Program-made: the position numbers and the translations under genes
The notes under the pieces: generated by a model
What the model was told of the DNA's origin: nothing
Database searches by the model: none
The model's input: the letters and a program-made list of their open reading frames with translations, nothing else
In this document: positions 17,464-27,681 of the stretch, one piece after another
Layout of the letters: every line of letters starts with the position of its first letter
How positions within the stretch are numbered: position 1 is the stretch's first letter
DNA from: Belliella alkalica
GTDB lineage: Bacteria > Bacteroidota > Bacteroidia > Cytophagales > Cyclobacteriaceae
Assembly (NCBI RefSeq): GCF_022549785.1
Contig: NZ_JAKZGO010000005.1
Location: 2,501 to 66,500, forward strand
Direction of reading: 5' to 3'
Length of the DNA stretch: 64,000 nt

Positions 17464-18759
17464 TCATTTTCTGCCAGGCTTTAGAAGATTTTGTCCAACT
17501 TTGCACTCTAAGCACTTTTTCTGACTACAATAATTCTGAAACTGCCCTATCATCCCTTGGGATTCGAAGGCATTGTTTGCTTTCCAATCGCAATCTCTAA
17601 ATTTTCTGATGATAAAATTCTCTTCAGAATCAATTTCCTGTAAAAGGTCAAAGCACCTTTCCTGCCAGCTACTATCTTGAATGTATTTTCCATATGCAAA
17701 CCATAGAGGAACTACAAAATTGATCATCAACAAATTAAGGGTCTGTGCGCTCAGTGATCTAGAAAGCCTTTTATTGGTTGGTTTATTAATTTGATAATGA
17801 TGCTGCCAATACTCAGGCACTTTGATGTCAAATACTTTTTTGAACTCACCAAAATTCCTTGCATCATTCAGAACCGTGGACAAAAGACTAGGATTTTTGG
17901 AAATTATCTCAGCAAGTTGCACAAGCCGCAGCGAAGGAAAATTCCCTGGCCTTACACCCATAAATTTCCACTCCGAAAAATTAACAGGAAGCAGTAAACC
18001 GTACTTTTTCTGATAAAAATCATATTCCCTAAAGAGCACATCTCCATAATCATCTCTTTGCTGATTAGGAATCATTCCTGCTTGGCCTAACAACAACGCT
18101 TGGATAATGATCGTATTTCCACTATGCTTTTTTAGGATTTTAAATGGAATTTTGGTTGAAAGCCTGAGCATAGCATCACTATTTGTCTTGAAACCAAATG
18201 CTGACATCAGCCAACGGAAGCAGGTTTCTTCCCAATCCTTGTTGGTATCATCTAGTAATTTGAAAATCAGTCTTGCTTTACCTTCTAGTCGCTCTACCAA
18301 TGATTTTTCCAAGGAAGAAAAACGAATGATATCTGGAATCTCTCCCAATCCCGAAGCACAAATCAAAGCCCCTTTGCCACTCACCAAACGTTCATAATTC
18401 CGGACGACATCAAGTAAAATTTTTCCCTTCAAAACCAAAGTAGGAATAACTGTACCATCATTTCTCAATATCGGTCTATCATCTTCCCAAACCACATGAA
18501 GAATCACACTGTTGTACCTAGGATCGACATCATGTTCGTGGTTTTTCCAGTCGGAAGACTTGCGATGCACCTCCACATGACCAAAGTATTTCATCTCACC
18601 TATTTGAATCTGTGCTTCCAAAAAATCAGGGCCTTCATGAAAATTATGATAGCCAATTTTAAGAATTGACAGAGCGCTTCCGTCTGTCGTATTTAAATTA
18701 TTTTTATCAAAATATTGGTATTTCCATACCGTCTGCAGAAAGTTTTCCTGAAAATCCAT
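17464..18759 (-). CDS. DUF2851 family protein
   Basis: About 431 residues from ATG 18759; an upstream in-frame TTG (18783) is less likely. The N-terminal block with GYHNFHEGPDFLEAQIQIG and FGHVEVHRKSSDWKNHEHD is the signature of DUF2851, a family found nearly only in Bacteroidota and of unknown function. The His/Glu/Asp pattern in that block looks like a PD-(D/E)XK-type nuclease core, but that is my inference. The C-terminus ends in a cysteine group (YCSQKKCLECKVG). It is upstream of the acetyltransferase, which has its own promoter. Confidence 0.9.
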   Translation of the reverse strand: MDFQENFLQTVWKYQYFDKNNLNTTDGSALSILKIGYHNFHEGPDFLEAQIQIGEMKYFGHVEVHRKSSDWKNHEHDVDPRYNSVILHVVWEDDRPILRNDGTVIPTLVLKGKILLDVVRNYERLVSGKGALICASGLGEIPDIIRFSSLEKSLVERLEGKARLIFKLLDDTNKDWEETCFRWLMSAFGFKTNSDAMLRLSTKIPFKILKKHSGNTIIIQALLLGQAGMIPNQQRDDYGDVLFREYDFYQKKYGLLLPVNFSEWKFMGVRPGNFPSLRLVQLAEIISKNPSLLSTVLNDARNFGEFKKVFDIKVPEYWQHHYQINKPTNKRLSRSLSAQTLNLLMINFVVPLWFAYGKYIQDSSWQERCFDLLQEIDSEENFIIRKFRDCDWKANNAFESQGMIGQFQNYCSQKKCLECKVGQNLLKPGRK

Positions 18760-18841
18760 CTTTAAAAATTTTATATAAAACAATAATTCCAGTCACTAAA
18801 ACTGATTAAAAATAAGCTAAAAAATTCTCTTTTGAAAATTT

Positions 18842-19660
18842 CTATCCACAATACTCCTCAAGCAAGTCAGCCATCTCTTTTTGGAGTTTTTCAGCTTCTT
18901 GTCTTGCCTTTTCTGCAAAATCCTCACCTTTCCCTGCGTAAATTATCCCTCTTGATGAATTGACCAAAAGTCCACAGGAGGCATTCATTCCATACTTAGC
19001 GACTTCTTTCAGACTTCCTCCTTGTGCACCTACTCCAGGTACTAAGAAAAAATGATCAGGAACAATCTTCCTGACTTCTGCTATCAGCTCTCCTCTTGTA
19101 GCGCCAACTACATACATCATATTATCTGTATTTCCCCAAACTTGGCTTTTTTCCAAAACTTCATGAAATAATGGCTTTCCTGACTTTGATTCTATAAGTT
19201 GAAAATCTGAACTCCCACCATTTGAGGTCAATGCCAACAGGATTACCCACTTGTTTTTGAATTCCAAAAACGGCTGCACACTATCTATCCCCATGTATGG
19301 TGCTACGGTAATAGAGTCAAAATCCATGGTTTCAAAAAATGCCTTTGCATACAATCCAGAAGTATTTCCTATATCCCCTCTTTTTGCATCTGCAATTGTA
19401 AAAACATCGCTTGGAATATATTCAAGAGTCTTTTGCAAACTTTCCCAGCCTTTTGGGCCAAGTGCTTCATAAAATGCAATGTTTGGTTTATAGGCTACTG
19501 CAAAATCTGCTGTCGCATCAATAATCTGCTTGTTGAATTCAAAAATCGGATCCTCAAGTTTTAGAAGGCTACTGGGTATTTTGGAGAGGTCAGCGTCCAA
19601 TCCGACACATAAAAAAGATGATTTACGTTTAATTTGTTGAAATAATTCTGCCTTGTTCAT
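18842..19660 (-). CDS. pyrF: Orotidine-5'-phosphate decarboxylase (type 2)
   Basis: 272 residues from ATG 19660 (the frame is open to a TTG at 19681). It makes UMP from OMP, the last step of de novo pyrimidine synthesis. The catalytic signature [15 protein letters not shown] is intact, and the N-terminal [14 protein letters not shown] and the late [10 protein letters not shown] are typical of the long type 2 enzymes. pyrD lies about 4 kb away on the same strand, a loose pyrimidine grouping. It precedes the DUF2851 gene by about 80 nt. Confidence 0.96.
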   Translation of the reverse strand: MNKAELFQQIKRKSSFLCVGLDADLSKIPSSLLKLEDPIFEFNKQIIDATADFAVAYKPNIAFYEALGPKGWESLQKTLEYIPSDVFTIADAKRGDIGNTSGLYAKAFFETMDFDSITVAPYMGIDSVQPFLEFKNKWVILLALTSNGGSSDFQLIESKSGKPLFHEVLEKSQVWGNTDNMMYVVGATRGELIAEVRKIVPDHFFLVPGVGAQGGSLKEVAKYGMNASCGLLVNSSRGIIYAGKGEDFAEKARQEAEKLQKEMADLLEEYCG

Positions 19661-19701
19661 GCCTTTGCTGGGTTTGGGCAAAAATAGGGATTTTTGAACA
19701 G

Positions 19702-19740
19702 AAAAAAATAAAAAATGCGCTAAGTGTATTTCTTAGCGCA
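19702..19740 (-). terminator. Intrinsic terminator of the lolA-like gene
   Basis: A 9-bp perfect stem (TGCGCTAAG and CTTAGCGCA, about 19716-19740) with a 7-nt loop, followed on the minus strand by a long T-rich run. The lolA stop codon lies inside the upstream arm. Confidence 0.85.
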
Positions 19741-20392
19741 AGTCAATTATTTCTATTTTTCCATGTTTCTGTGGATCAAACACAAAGTAACTATCAGCTA
19801 ACTTTACTTTCGTGTCCACGGATTTAAATTGATATTTCAATTTACCTCCTTGATCATCAAGTATTTCCCAACCTACTAGATCTTTTTTATTTTTATCAAC
19901 AAAAAGAGTCACTTTTTTGAAAGGTTGTCCTGGTTTTTCTGCTTTCAACTCAACTTCTTGGACTACTTGTCCATTGACAGTCTTCTCGCCAAGCAATTTG
20001 TAGTTATAACCTTTTTTATATATGGTGTAAACGGAAGAAGGCTTCAGTTCATCATCCATTTCACCGGCAGAATTGATAGTGACCTCTTTATAATTTCCAG
20101 AATTGATAAAAGTCCAAATCGTTTTGCCATTGTTGAAGATCTCTTGGCCTTGATCAGGTAACACAAGGTGATATTTATCTCCTTTAATTGCTATTTCTCC
20201 TTTTTGGCTTTGTGGAGATGACTCCCCTTCCATTCCAAAAGAATACTCAAATGTAGCCTTCAGCCCCTCTAGCGCAAGATACTTCTCACTGACTGCGTCG
20301 AGTATCGCTTTGGCGTTTGAATCTTTTTGTGCTGATGATGTTCCAGAAATCCCGGCAACCAACAGTATAACTACTATAATTTTTCTTAACAT
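19733..20392 (-). CDS. lolA: Outer-membrane lipoprotein carrier LolA-like protein
   Basis: A 219-residue secreted protein with a signal peptide (ILLVAGISGTSSAQ). The mature part has the LolA fold marks: LEGLKATFEYSFGMEG, GKTIWTFINSGNYKEV, KKVTLFVDKNKKDLVGWEI. LolA ferries lipoproteins through the periplasm to the outer membrane. It lies 42 nt behind ftsK, an order common in Bacteroidota, and ends in a strong terminator. Exact function follows the family; some homologues of this type are only LolA-like. Confidence 0.88.
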   Translation of the reverse strand: MLRKIIVVILLVAGISGTSSAQKDSNAKAILDAVSEKYLALEGLKATFEYSFGMEGESSPQSQKGEIAIKGDKYHLVLPDQGQEIFNNGKTIWTFINSGNYKEVTINSAGEMDDELKPSSVYTIYKKGYNYKLLGEKTVNGQVVQEVELKAEKPGQPFKKVTLFVDKNKKDLVGWEILDDQGGKLKYQFKSVDTKVKLADSYFVFDPQKHGKIEIIDLR

Positions 20393-20433
20393 GATATTGT
20401 CTTATTCTCTTATTTGAACCTAATCTTTAGGTT

Positions 20434-22989
20434 TTATAAGCTACTCAACAACCGTTCCAAACTTGCCTCGTCCTGGATTAGAACTTCTCTCGCTTTACTC
20501 CCTTCAAAAGCCCCAACAACTCCTGCAGCTTCCAATTGATCGATAATCCTACCTGCTCTATTATACCCAAGCTTTAATTTCCTCTGAATCAAGGATGTAC
20601 TTCCTTGCTGATGCATCACGATCAACCTTGCCGCATCGTCGAAAAGTGGATCTCTATCTGCTAAGTCAACATCCAAATTACTTCCGTCACCTTCTTCACC
20701 AACAAACTCTGGAAGTAAATATGCATCTGGGTAACCTTTTTGCTCTCCAATCCAATCACAAATCGCATCTACTTCTGGGGTATCCAAAAATGCACACTGT
20801 AACCTGGTCATTTCTGAACCAGTGGAAAGCAGCATATCTCCCATACCGATCAACTGATCTGCCCCTCCTGCATCGAGGATTGTCCTACTGTCAATTTTGG
20901 ATGTAACCCTGAATGAAAGCCTTGCTGGAAAGTTTGCCTTGATGATACCTGTAATTACATTTACCGAAGGTCTTTGTGTTGCTACTACCAAGTGAATCCC
21001 AATAGCCCTTGCCAATTGCGCTAATCTTGCAATAGGCGCTTCAATTTCCTTCCCAGCAGTCATCATCAAATCGGCCAATTCATCTATAACCAAGACGATA
21101 TAAGGCATGAATTTATGACCTTTCTCAGGATTAAGCTTTCTGGCTACAAATTTCGCATTATACTCTTTCAAATTTCTACAACCTGCATCTTTCAACAAAT
21201 CATAGCGATTGTCCATTTCAATACAAAGTGAATTTAAGGTATAAATTACTTTCTTGGTATCTGTGATAATCGCCTCCTCTGCTCCTGGAAGCTTCGCCAA
21301 GAAATGTCTCTCAATTTTGTTGAATAGTGTTAACTCAACTTTTTTCGGATCCACCAAAACAAATTTGAGTTGTGACGGGTGCTTTTTATAAACCAAAGAG
21401 GCCAAAATCATATTTAAACCTACGGACTTTCCTTGTCCTGTTGCTCCCGCCATTAGTAAGTGAGGCATTTTAGCCAAATCCATCACAAATACTTCATTGG
21501 AAATCGTCTTTCCAAGGGCAACAGGTAAGTCTTTGTCGCTATGCATAAACTTCTCTGTACCCAACACTGCCCTAGCTGGAACCAACTCTCTGTTTTTATT
21601 CGGAACTTCAATCCCGATAGTCCCTTTACCAGGAATCGGGGCTATTATCCTAATTCCCAAAGCCGCCAAACTCAATGCTATATCATCCTCAAGATTTTTG
21701 ATCTTCGAAATTTTCACTCCAGGATCAGGAACGATTTCATACAAAGTTACCGTAGGCCCTATTGTAGCTTTGATTTCTTGGATTCCAATTTTGAAATTCA
21801 CAAGCGTTTCTACAATCTTGTTTTTGTTTTCCTCAAGTTCTTGACGAGATACAGTGACTTTTTTGACATCGTATTCATTCAAAAGATCGAGTGTCGGGTA
21901 TTGGTAGGATGGCAAATCCAAAGTTGGATCATAAGGATCTAAATTTGAGACTTCTTCTGCTGTTTTTTCCTCCCCAGCAGTAGCAACGGAAAATCGCTTC
22001 TCCATAGGTTCATCCAATTCGAGTTCTGACTCGTCTGGCAAATCTTCTGCACCCTCAATCTTGAAGTCAAGCTCTGGCGATATTTTCTTATCTTCTTTTA
22101 CATCTTTATTGATTGTCCAAGAACTCCCATCATCGACAACTTCATCTTCTAACGGTTCATCTTCTGCCGTCAAGTCCGCTGATCCATACATCGCCTTGAA
22201 CTTATCATTGATGTCTGTTTCTTCCTCTTGAGAAATCAAATCTTCATCAAGATCATCAATAAATTCTTCTTCATCGGCATCAATGCTATGTTTGGCATTT
22301 TTGATTGCATCATTATCACTTGTATCACTATCCTCAGAACTAGCCTGTCCATTCGAAAACCAGTTTAGCTGATCTATATTAAAAAAGAAAACGACAAAGA
22401 TCAGCAATGCACCTGCCACCAAGGCAATGGTGCCCCAACCAAGAAAATCATTTCCCAACTTACCCAATTCATAGCCGAAACCTCCACTAAGGTTATTCAA
22501 AGCAGAATATCCTTCGGTCAACTGCACGATATATCCAGTTAGCAAACCTATCCAAAAGGTGAAAAACAATGCAAAAATACTGTAGCGTGTAAGTGAAAAA
22601 ATTGTGTACTTAAATGTCAACCTTACTCCGAGTAATATCAAAAAAGGTGGTAATAGAAATGCTGCTATACCAAACCATCTCTTGATAAACAATTCGGCAA
22701 GATATGCACCAAAATAACCCTGCCAATTTTTTGTTTGGGTGGCATTTTCCCTAACACCAGCGTCCAACTCAGTAAGCGTGCTCTGATCGGCTTCTCCGGT
22801 AAACAAATAGCTTGTAAAAGCAAAAAACATTACCAAACCAAAGACTATCATCACTATACCGATAGTGATGGGAATCTTTTTATCTTTCATGAATTCAAAG
22901 GAAAAGTTTTTGGCAGGCTTTGCTCCAGCTTTTTCCCTAGCTTCATTTTTCTTTCTAAAAGTATTTGTTTTGGGGGTCGATGACGCCAT
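20434..22989 (-). CDS. ftsK: DNA translocase FtsK/SpoIIIE
   Basis: 851 residues. About residues 30-210 hold four membrane segments, followed by an acidic linker (to about residue 360), the FtsK beta and alpha motor domains with Walker A GATGQGKSV and Walker B LVIDELADLMM, and a C-terminal winged-helix gamma domain (LIQRKLKLGYNRAGRIIDQLEAAGVVG). It pumps chromosome ends through the division septum and activates XerCD recombination at dif. xerD and xerC homologues are both in this window (25243 and 48805). Confidence 0.97.
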   Translation of the reverse strand: MASSTPKTNTFRKKNEAREKAGAKPAKNFSFEFMKDKKIPITIGIVMIVFGLVMFFAFTSYLFTGEADQSTLTELDAGVRENATQTKNWQGYFGAYLAELFIKRWFGIAAFLLPPFLILLGVRLTFKYTIFSLTRYSIFALFFTFWIGLLTGYIVQLTEGYSALNNLSGGFGYELGKLGNDFLGWGTIALVAGALLIFVVFFFNIDQLNWFSNGQASSEDSDTSDNDAIKNAKHSIDADEEEFIDDLDEDLISQEEETDINDKFKAMYGSADLTAEDEPLEDEVVDDGSSWTINKDVKEDKKISPELDFKIEGAEDLPDESELELDEPMEKRFSVATAGEEKTAEEVSNLDPYDPTLDLPSYQYPTLDLLNEYDVKKVTVSRQELEENKNKIVETLVNFKIGIQEIKATIGPTVTLYEIVPDPGVKISKIKNLEDDIALSLAALGIRIIAPIPGKGTIGIEVPNKNRELVPARAVLGTEKFMHSDKDLPVALGKTISNEVFVMDLAKMPHLLMAGATGQGKSVGLNMILASLVYKKHPSQLKFVLVDPKKVELTLFNKIERHFLAKLPGAEEAIITDTKKVIYTLNSLCIEMDNRYDLLKDAGCRNLKEYNAKFVARKLNPEKGHKFMPYIVLVIDELADLMMTAGKEIEAPIARLAQLARAIGIHLVVATQRPSVNVITGIIKANFPARLSFRVTSKIDSRTILDAGGADQLIGMGDMLLSTGSEMTRLQCAFLDTPEVDAICDWIGEQKGYPDAYLLPEFVGEEGDGSNLDVDLADRDPLFDDAARLIVMHQQGSTSLIQRKLKLGYNRAGRIIDQLEAAGVVGAFEGSKAREVLIQDEASLERLLSSL

Positions 22990-23049
22990 ATTTTGAACTT
23001 GTCAATCTATTAATGAAAATGATTAAATCGAAATATACAGAATTCTAAT

Positions 23050-24093
23050 TTATTGATCTCGGAAATGTGACGAAAGTCCCTTTTTGATTTTCTTGATCAT
23101 ACTTGGACCTTCATAAATCATCCCCGAATATACCTGAACCAAACTTGCTCCTGCTTCAAGTTTTTCGATCGCATCCGCAGCTGTGACTATGCCACCAACT
23201 CCAATTATTGGAAAAGACTTGTTTGACTTTTGGGACAAATATCTGATAACTTCAGTACTCCTCTTAGCCAAAACTTTGCCACTAACTCCACCTGCGCCTA
23301 TGGATGCTACTAATGAAGGATCTGTCTTCAATTTACTCCTATCTATGGTGGTATTTGTGGCTATGACGCCAGCTATCTTTGTCTCTTGCACAATCTCTAC
23401 AATATCGTCCAATTGTCCATCTGTAAGATCAGGGGCGATTTTTAGCAAGATTGGTTTTGGAAAGTCTTTTTTGTCATTGGCTTCTTTTACAGCAAGCAAT
23501 AATTTTTTTAAAGGCTCCTTTTCTTGCAAATCCCTCAGATTAGGAGTGTTTGGAGAACTTACATTCACCACAAAATAATCCACATAAGGATGCAATGCTT
23601 CCAAACAGATCAAATAATCATCTACAGCATTTTCGTTTGGCGTCAGCTTATTTTTTCCAATGTTGCCACCTATTATCACATCAGATTTTCTTTTCTTCAA
23701 GCGCTCCACAGCTTCCTTTACTCCGCCATTATTGAAGCCCATTCTATTGATCAAAGCTTCATCCTCCGGAAGCCTGAACAGCCTTGGTTGTGGATTACCC
23801 TCTTGAGGCTTTGGGGTCAAAGTGCCGATTTCTATAAACCCAAAACCTAACATGGCCATTTCATCTATCAACTTGGCATCCTTATCAAAGCCAGCTGCCA
23901 AACCGACTGGATTTTTGAATTTCAATCCAAAAACCTCCCTTTCCAAATTTGGAGCTTCGAAGGAAAATTGCTCTTTGACAAACTGCTTAACAATTGGCAA
24001 ATTGAAAGTGCTTTTGATCAAAGAAAAGGTGAAATGATGCGCTGATTCAGGCTTTTTCTGAAAAAGAATCGGTTTTATAAGGGATTTGTACAC
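23050..24093 (-). CDS. pyrD: Dihydroorotate dehydrogenase (quinone), class 2
   Basis: A 347-residue FMN flavoenzyme that oxidises dihydroorotate to orotate and passes electrons to quinone. Seen are the FMN and active-site segments [17 protein letters not shown] and [15 protein letters not shown] with the class 2 catalytic serine, and late [19 protein letters not shown]. The N-terminal helical part ([13 protein letters not shown]) is the membrane-associating extension of class 2. The start is GTG at 24093; no ATG is available close by. It is 60 nt upstream of ftsK. Confidence 0.96.
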   Translation of the reverse strand: MYKSLIKPILFQKKPESAHHFTFSLIKSTFNLPIVKQFVKEQFSFEAPNLEREVFGLKFKNPVGLAAGFDKDAKLIDEMAMLGFGFIEIGTLTPKPQEGNPQPRLFRLPEDEALINRMGFNNGGVKEAVERLKKRKSDVIIGGNIGKNKLTPNENAVDDYLICLEALHPYVDYFVVNVSSPNTPNLRDLQEKEPLKKLLLAVKEANDKKDFPKPILLKIAPDLTDGQLDDIVEIVQETKIAGVIATNTTIDRSKLKTDPSLVASIGAGGVSGKVLAKRSTEVIRYLSQKSNKSFPIIGVGGIVTAADAIEKLEAGASLVQVYSGMIYEGPSMIKKIKKGLSSHFRDQ

Positions 24094-24176
24094 TGCTCGA
24101 AGATTATTGCTGCCGCTAAATTACAGTTTTTAAAAATCTTTTGCGAAGCAAATGTTAAATTCCATATAAATTAATG

Positions 24177-24336
24177 TGATTATCCGCTATGACACCAGTA
24201 TGTGATTTTATCACAAATAATCTTGCGGATAATTGTCAACTGTCGACAGCTAACGGCCCACAGCGCTTCAAATATACTATTTTAGATTATTTTAAGTGGC
24301 TACTGGTGTAAAAGCGGATATACATATAAATTAATA
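24177..24336. repeat. Interspersed intergenic repeat, copy B
   Basis: Starts TGATTATCCGC, has an internal GTGATTTTATCAC palindrome, a right arm GCGGATAATTG, and ends in TGGCTACTGGTG and AAGCGGATATAC. The arms GATTATCCGC and GCGGATAAT can pair. It directly abuts copy C in the pyrD-to-24561 gap, and both share the spacer-like AAATTAATRTGATT junction. Confidence 0.75.
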
Positions 24337-24420
24337 TGATTATCCGCTATGGCACTTGGAACTATATAAAAATACTGGTTCAAGCGGATAATCGTCGACT
24401 GTCCACCGTCAATGGCCAAC
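24337..24420. repeat. Interspersed intergenic repeat, copy C
   Basis: The left arm GATTATCCGCT (24338-24348) is perfectly complementary to AGCGGATAATC (24383-24393), an 11-bp stem with a 34-nt loop. It is followed by CGTCGACTGTCC, which recurs in copies B and D. Together B and C fill most of the 467-nt gap; the rest up to 24560 shows no recognised feature. Confidence 0.75.
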
Positions 24421-24560
24421 AGATTGGAAAGATTTCATTCTAGACGTATTCATCATGGCTTGTGGTAAGAAATGGTATGTAAATTAATAGCAAACGAACT
24501 AACCTTCTCTTATTATTTACCGTAAAAAAGTAAAACTTTCCATCTCTAAATACCATAAGC

Positions 24561-25241
24561 ATGAAGAATTTACTCTGTGGAATAATACTTTTACTCACTA
24601 CATCACTCACTGCATTTTCTCAGGAAGGCTTCGGAGGAATAAATTTCAACGCTGGCATTCCAACTGGTGATTTTAATTCTGAGGTTGCCAATATTGTTTT
24701 TCCCTCAATAAGTATAAATGGTCTATATAAAATTCCTAAAACTCCAATTTATGTCGGTGGTGAATTTGGCTATGGAAGATATGGGACAGAAATGACCCGA
24801 AGCAGCAATATCATCAATGGTACAGAACAAAGTTTCCGGATCAGAAGAAATAACAATGCCGTCAATCTTACTGGAGTAGTGAGAGTAATGCCTGAGACAA
24901 GTTTCTTGGTAAGGCCCTTTGTAGAAGGTCAATTTGGAGGGATTCATACTTACACAAGATCCAGAGTTAGAGAAAACAGAATATCGGAACCCATTTCTTC
25001 AGGGACTGAAGTTTATGATTGGGCAACAATCTATCAGCTTGGAGGTGGGCTGATGATTCCTTTAGGAAAAGGAAATGATACGTTTATTGAATTGAAAGTA
25101 AATTATGTCCAAACTGGAAATATGAATATCCTGACAAAAAATGACGCTAGCTACAATGATCAAGGAAATGTAACTTTAAGTCCAAGAAACACCGCTTTCC
25201 AATTGATCCAACCAAGTATTGGGGTGAAATTTGAGTTTTAG
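24561..25241 (+). CDS. Outer-membrane beta-barrel protein
   Basis: 226 residues with a signal peptide (MKNLLCGIILLLTTSLTAFSQ) and a mature part of alternating hydrophobic strands ending in GVKFEF, the terminal aromatic residue typical of outer-membrane barrels. Glycine-rich turns (GGEFGYGRYGTEM) fit an eight-strand barrel of the OmpA/OmpW size class. No enzymatic motif is visible and I assign no further function. It converges with xerD; the two stop codons are 1 nt apart. Confidence 0.82.
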   Translation: MKNLLCGIILLLTTSLTAFSQEGFGGINFNAGIPTGDFNSEVANIVFPSISINGLYKIPKTPIYVGGEFGYGRYGTEMTRSSNIINGTEQSFRIRRNNNAVNLTGVVRVMPETSFLVRPFVEGQFGGIHTYTRSRVRENRISEPISSGTEVYDWATIYQLGGGLMIPLGKGNDTFIELKVNYVQTGNMNILTKNDASYNDQGNVTLSPRNTAFQLIQPSIGVKFEF

Positions 25242-25242
25242 T

Positions 25243-26145
25243 CTATTTTCTTGGATGAAATTCATTCAGCACTTGCCTCAAATAATCACGGTCAAGATGG
25301 GTATAGATTTCTGTGGTGGTGATACTTTCATGTCCCAACATTTCCTGCACAGCCCTTAGATCGGCGCCGCCTTCTATCAGATGCGTTGCAAAGCTGTGAC
25401 GAAAAGTGTGCGGACTTACATTTTTCTTCAAACCTATAGCCTCCACTTGTTTTTTGATGATCAAAAAAATCATCACTCTGGTCAATTTCTTACCTCTTCG
25501 ATTCAGAAATACAAATTCTTCATGTCCTTTGGCGATGGATTGGTGAACACGAAACTGCTCCAAATAAATTTTCAAGTACTTCAAGGCATCCCTGCCTACA
25601 GGAACCAGCCGCTCTTTGTTTCCTTTTCCAATTACCCGCAAAAAACCAATATCGGCATACACATTTCCAATCTTAAGATCTGTCAATTCGGAAACTCGTA
25701 AACCACTGCAATACAAAATCTCCAACATGGCTCTATTCCTATGCCCTTCTGGTAGCCCCAACTCTATCCCATCCAATATCTGACTGATTTCATGATAACT
25801 CAACGTATCTGGCAATTTTCTCCCAAGCTTTGGCGCCTCGAGCAATTGCGCCGGATCTTCGTGAATCAAATCTTCATACATCAAAAATTTATAAAACGCT
25901 TTGATTCCAGAGATGATTCTTGCTTGGGTATATTCGGAAATTTCAAGCTCAGCAAGTCCATTGACAAAATAGCGAAGATGCTCTAGCTGCACATGGAGCG
26001 GATTCACCAAGGGAAAGTTATTTTCCATATAACGGATCAACTTCTCCATATCCTGTTGATATGCCAAAATGGAGTTTTTGCTCAAAGACCTTTCGAGTTT
26101 GAGATAATGCTGAAATTGCTTGAGATAGGAAGTCCAGGTGGACAT
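25243..26145 (-). CDS. xerD: Tyrosine recombinase XerD
   Basis: A 300-residue site-specific recombinase. The SAM-like N-domain (residues about 1-90) is followed by the catalytic domain with the R-H-R-H-Y set: Arg in YCSGLRVSEL, HTFRHSF, GHESITTTEIYTH with the nucleophilic Tyr. With XerC (48805-49689) it resolves chromosome dimers at dif under FtsK control. I could not identify a dif site in the window. No genes of mobile elements accompany it, so it is most likely the housekeeping enzyme. Confidence 0.93.
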   Translation of the reverse strand: MSTWTSYLKQFQHYLKLERSLSKNSILAYQQDMEKLIRYMENNFPLVNPLHVQLEHLRYFVNGLAELEISEYTQARIISGIKAFYKFLMYEDLIHEDPAQLLEAPKLGRKLPDTLSYHEISQILDGIELGLPEGHRNRAMLEILYCSGLRVSELTDLKIGNVYADIGFLRVIGKGNKERLVPVGRDALKYLKIYLEQFRVHQSIAKGHEEFVFLNRRGKKLTRVMIFLIIKKQVEAIGLKKNVSPHTFRHSFATHLIEGGADLRAVQEMLGHESITTTEIYTHLDRDYLRQVLNEFHPRK

Positions 26146-26245
26146 GTTTGAGTTTGATTATTTATTGGACAGGTAAATAAGCATAAATCTGTCAACTTAC
26201 ACAAATGATTAAGTTTAGCACTGCCCTCCCTTTTACAAGTTGATT

Positions 26246-26539
26246 TCAGCGACGATATTTATTAATTATATCATTAAGTCTTTTTGAATCATTTTCATCA
26301 ATACCTTTCAAGTCAAAATCATAAGTAATTCCATCATACTTATAAATTGTCAGCATATTGCCTTCCAATTTCGAACTTTTAATGTCTTTAAATGAAAGTG
26401 ATTTTCCCCGGAAAGGTTTTATTCTGATTACAACTCCCTTTTTATTCCATTGGACATAATTTTTGAACCAAAACATTCTTGAAAAATAAATGGTCATCAA
26501 CAAAAATCCTAGTGCACTAATTCTTCTTTTCAAATTCAA
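26246..26539 (-). CDS. Small membrane-anchored hypothetical protein
   Basis: Up to 97 residues from a TTG at 26539 (ATG at 26497 gives 83). One N-terminal membrane segment (ALGFLLMTIYFSRMFWF) precedes a soluble part with the look of a PH-like domain (VQWNKKGVVIRIKPFRGKSL). Its start region overlaps the end of a 40-residue membrane peptide gene, suggesting translational coupling. The family is not recognised. It is the first gene of the accessory island. Confidence 0.55.
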   Translation of the reverse strand: MNLKRRISALGFLLMTIYFSRMFWFKNYVQWNKKGVVIRIKPFRGKSLSFKDIKSSKLEGNMLTIYKYDGITYDFDLKGIDENDSKRLNDIINKYRR

Positions 26540-26639
26540 TTATTTCAAAAAAACCGAAAAGTAAACACAACAAGGAAACTATTATAGTTGAAATAAAAAA
26601 CCAATTAAACTGTAGGTTGTCGAATTTAATTCTTTTCAT
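26517..26639 (-). CDS. Very small membrane protein (40 aa)
   Basis: ATG at 26639 opens a 40-residue frame, MKRIKFDNLQFNWFFISTII onwards, with one strong hydrophobic segment and a charged end EFEKKN. It overlaps the next gene by 23 nt in another frame. A single-pass micro-membrane protein is plausible, but the short frame could be chance. Confidence 0.35.
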   Translation of the reverse strand: MKRIKFDNLQFNWFFISTIIVSLLCLLFGFFEIIEFEKKN

Positions 26640-26888
26640 AGTTATGTTTTTAAGTTTTGCGTATATGATTTATGGTGGTTTTCGAAGCTCTTTCTTGTCT
26701 GCTTGCACCACACTTACTTAAATGAATTACCACTATCCCCACCATAAGTGATAACTCTACTGTGCCAAGTTTTTCTCTTTCCTTCAATGTCCATGTCCGT
26801 CATCTTCAGCCATTAATTTTTCATAGGATTCGGTCAACAGTATACTTAATCGTTCGTTATGACTGTCAATTTCAGATTTAAGGTTCTT

Positions 26889-27512
26889 TTATAGTTTTTT
26901 GTTGTATTCGTTCTTTGGGTGTGGTCCATCGAACATGAATCGGAAGACACTTTTAATCTCTTTGTCAGAGAATGTTGAAAGTACTTTACAAGCATTTTCG
27001 GTGTCTTGTATAAGTCTGTTTGCAAAATCAAAAGCTTCTCTAATATTGTCGGCTTCCCACATTCCCCCAATGTTTATTCTAACGTATTTGTCATAGTAAG
27101 TTGAGTCTGGAATGGATTCCAACTTACTGAAATACTGAATCACATTTTCTCCTTTTGGAAAATCATATAAAGGTGCTGCTCCATTTTCATCGTCGTGACC
27201 AAAAACAGCCTCCATTCCTTTGAACGAGTCCGGAAAGGAACAAAAAAACTTTTGTTCCCACAAAATTCGATTTGATGAACTCGAATCTTTAGCTTTTTCC
27301 ATAAATGCAAATATCGAGTCTGCTTGTTGTTTTGCTGAATTGAAGTAAATGCCGGTGCAGTTCACTTCCTCAGTTTTATGGTCTTTCTTGGCAGTCTCAA
27401 TTTCAGTAGTTGTCTTTGTTTGCTTGTCAGCCTGTTTTGTATTGTCAGTTTTATCAGATTGACCACAAAAAGTCAAAACGATTAATGTCGATATGATTAC
27501 TAGTCTTTTCAT
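26889..27512 (-). CDS. Predicted lipoprotein of unknown function
   Basis: About 207 residues from ATG 27512 (an in-frame TTG at 27530 is less likely). The signal peptide MKRLVIISTLIVLTFCGQ ends in a lipobox (LTFC). A polar, Lys/Thr-rich linker leads to a domain with FMEKAKDSSSSNRILWEQKFFCSFP and GMWEADNIREAFDFANRL. Similar small lipoproteins are frequent in accessory regions of Bacteroidota. I do not recognise a function. It is flanked by 250 nt of unassigned sequence on the downstream side (26640-26888). Confidence 0.72.
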   Translation of the reverse strand: MKRLVIISTLIVLTFCGQSDKTDNTKQADKQTKTTTEIETAKKDHKTEEVNCTGIYFNSAKQQADSIFAFMEKAKDSSSSNRILWEQKFFCSFPDSFKGMEAVFGHDDENGAAPLYDFPKGENVIQYFSKLESIPDSTYYDKYVRINIGGMWEADNIREAFDFANRLIQDTENACKVLSTFSDKEIKSVFRFMFDGPHPKNEYNKKL

Positions 27513-27681
27513 TTTTTCAAATTTAAACAAAACGGCAAACTCTCGTTAAGCTGTACAGATTATGAAAAAGCCCCTACTAATTTTAGTTCAAATCATTTAT
27601 ACCTGGCCCGCCGGATGGCGGAAATCCCTCTAAAATTAGGGAATTTAGTTGTAATAGTTTTTTGACCCTCAAATTATTTCC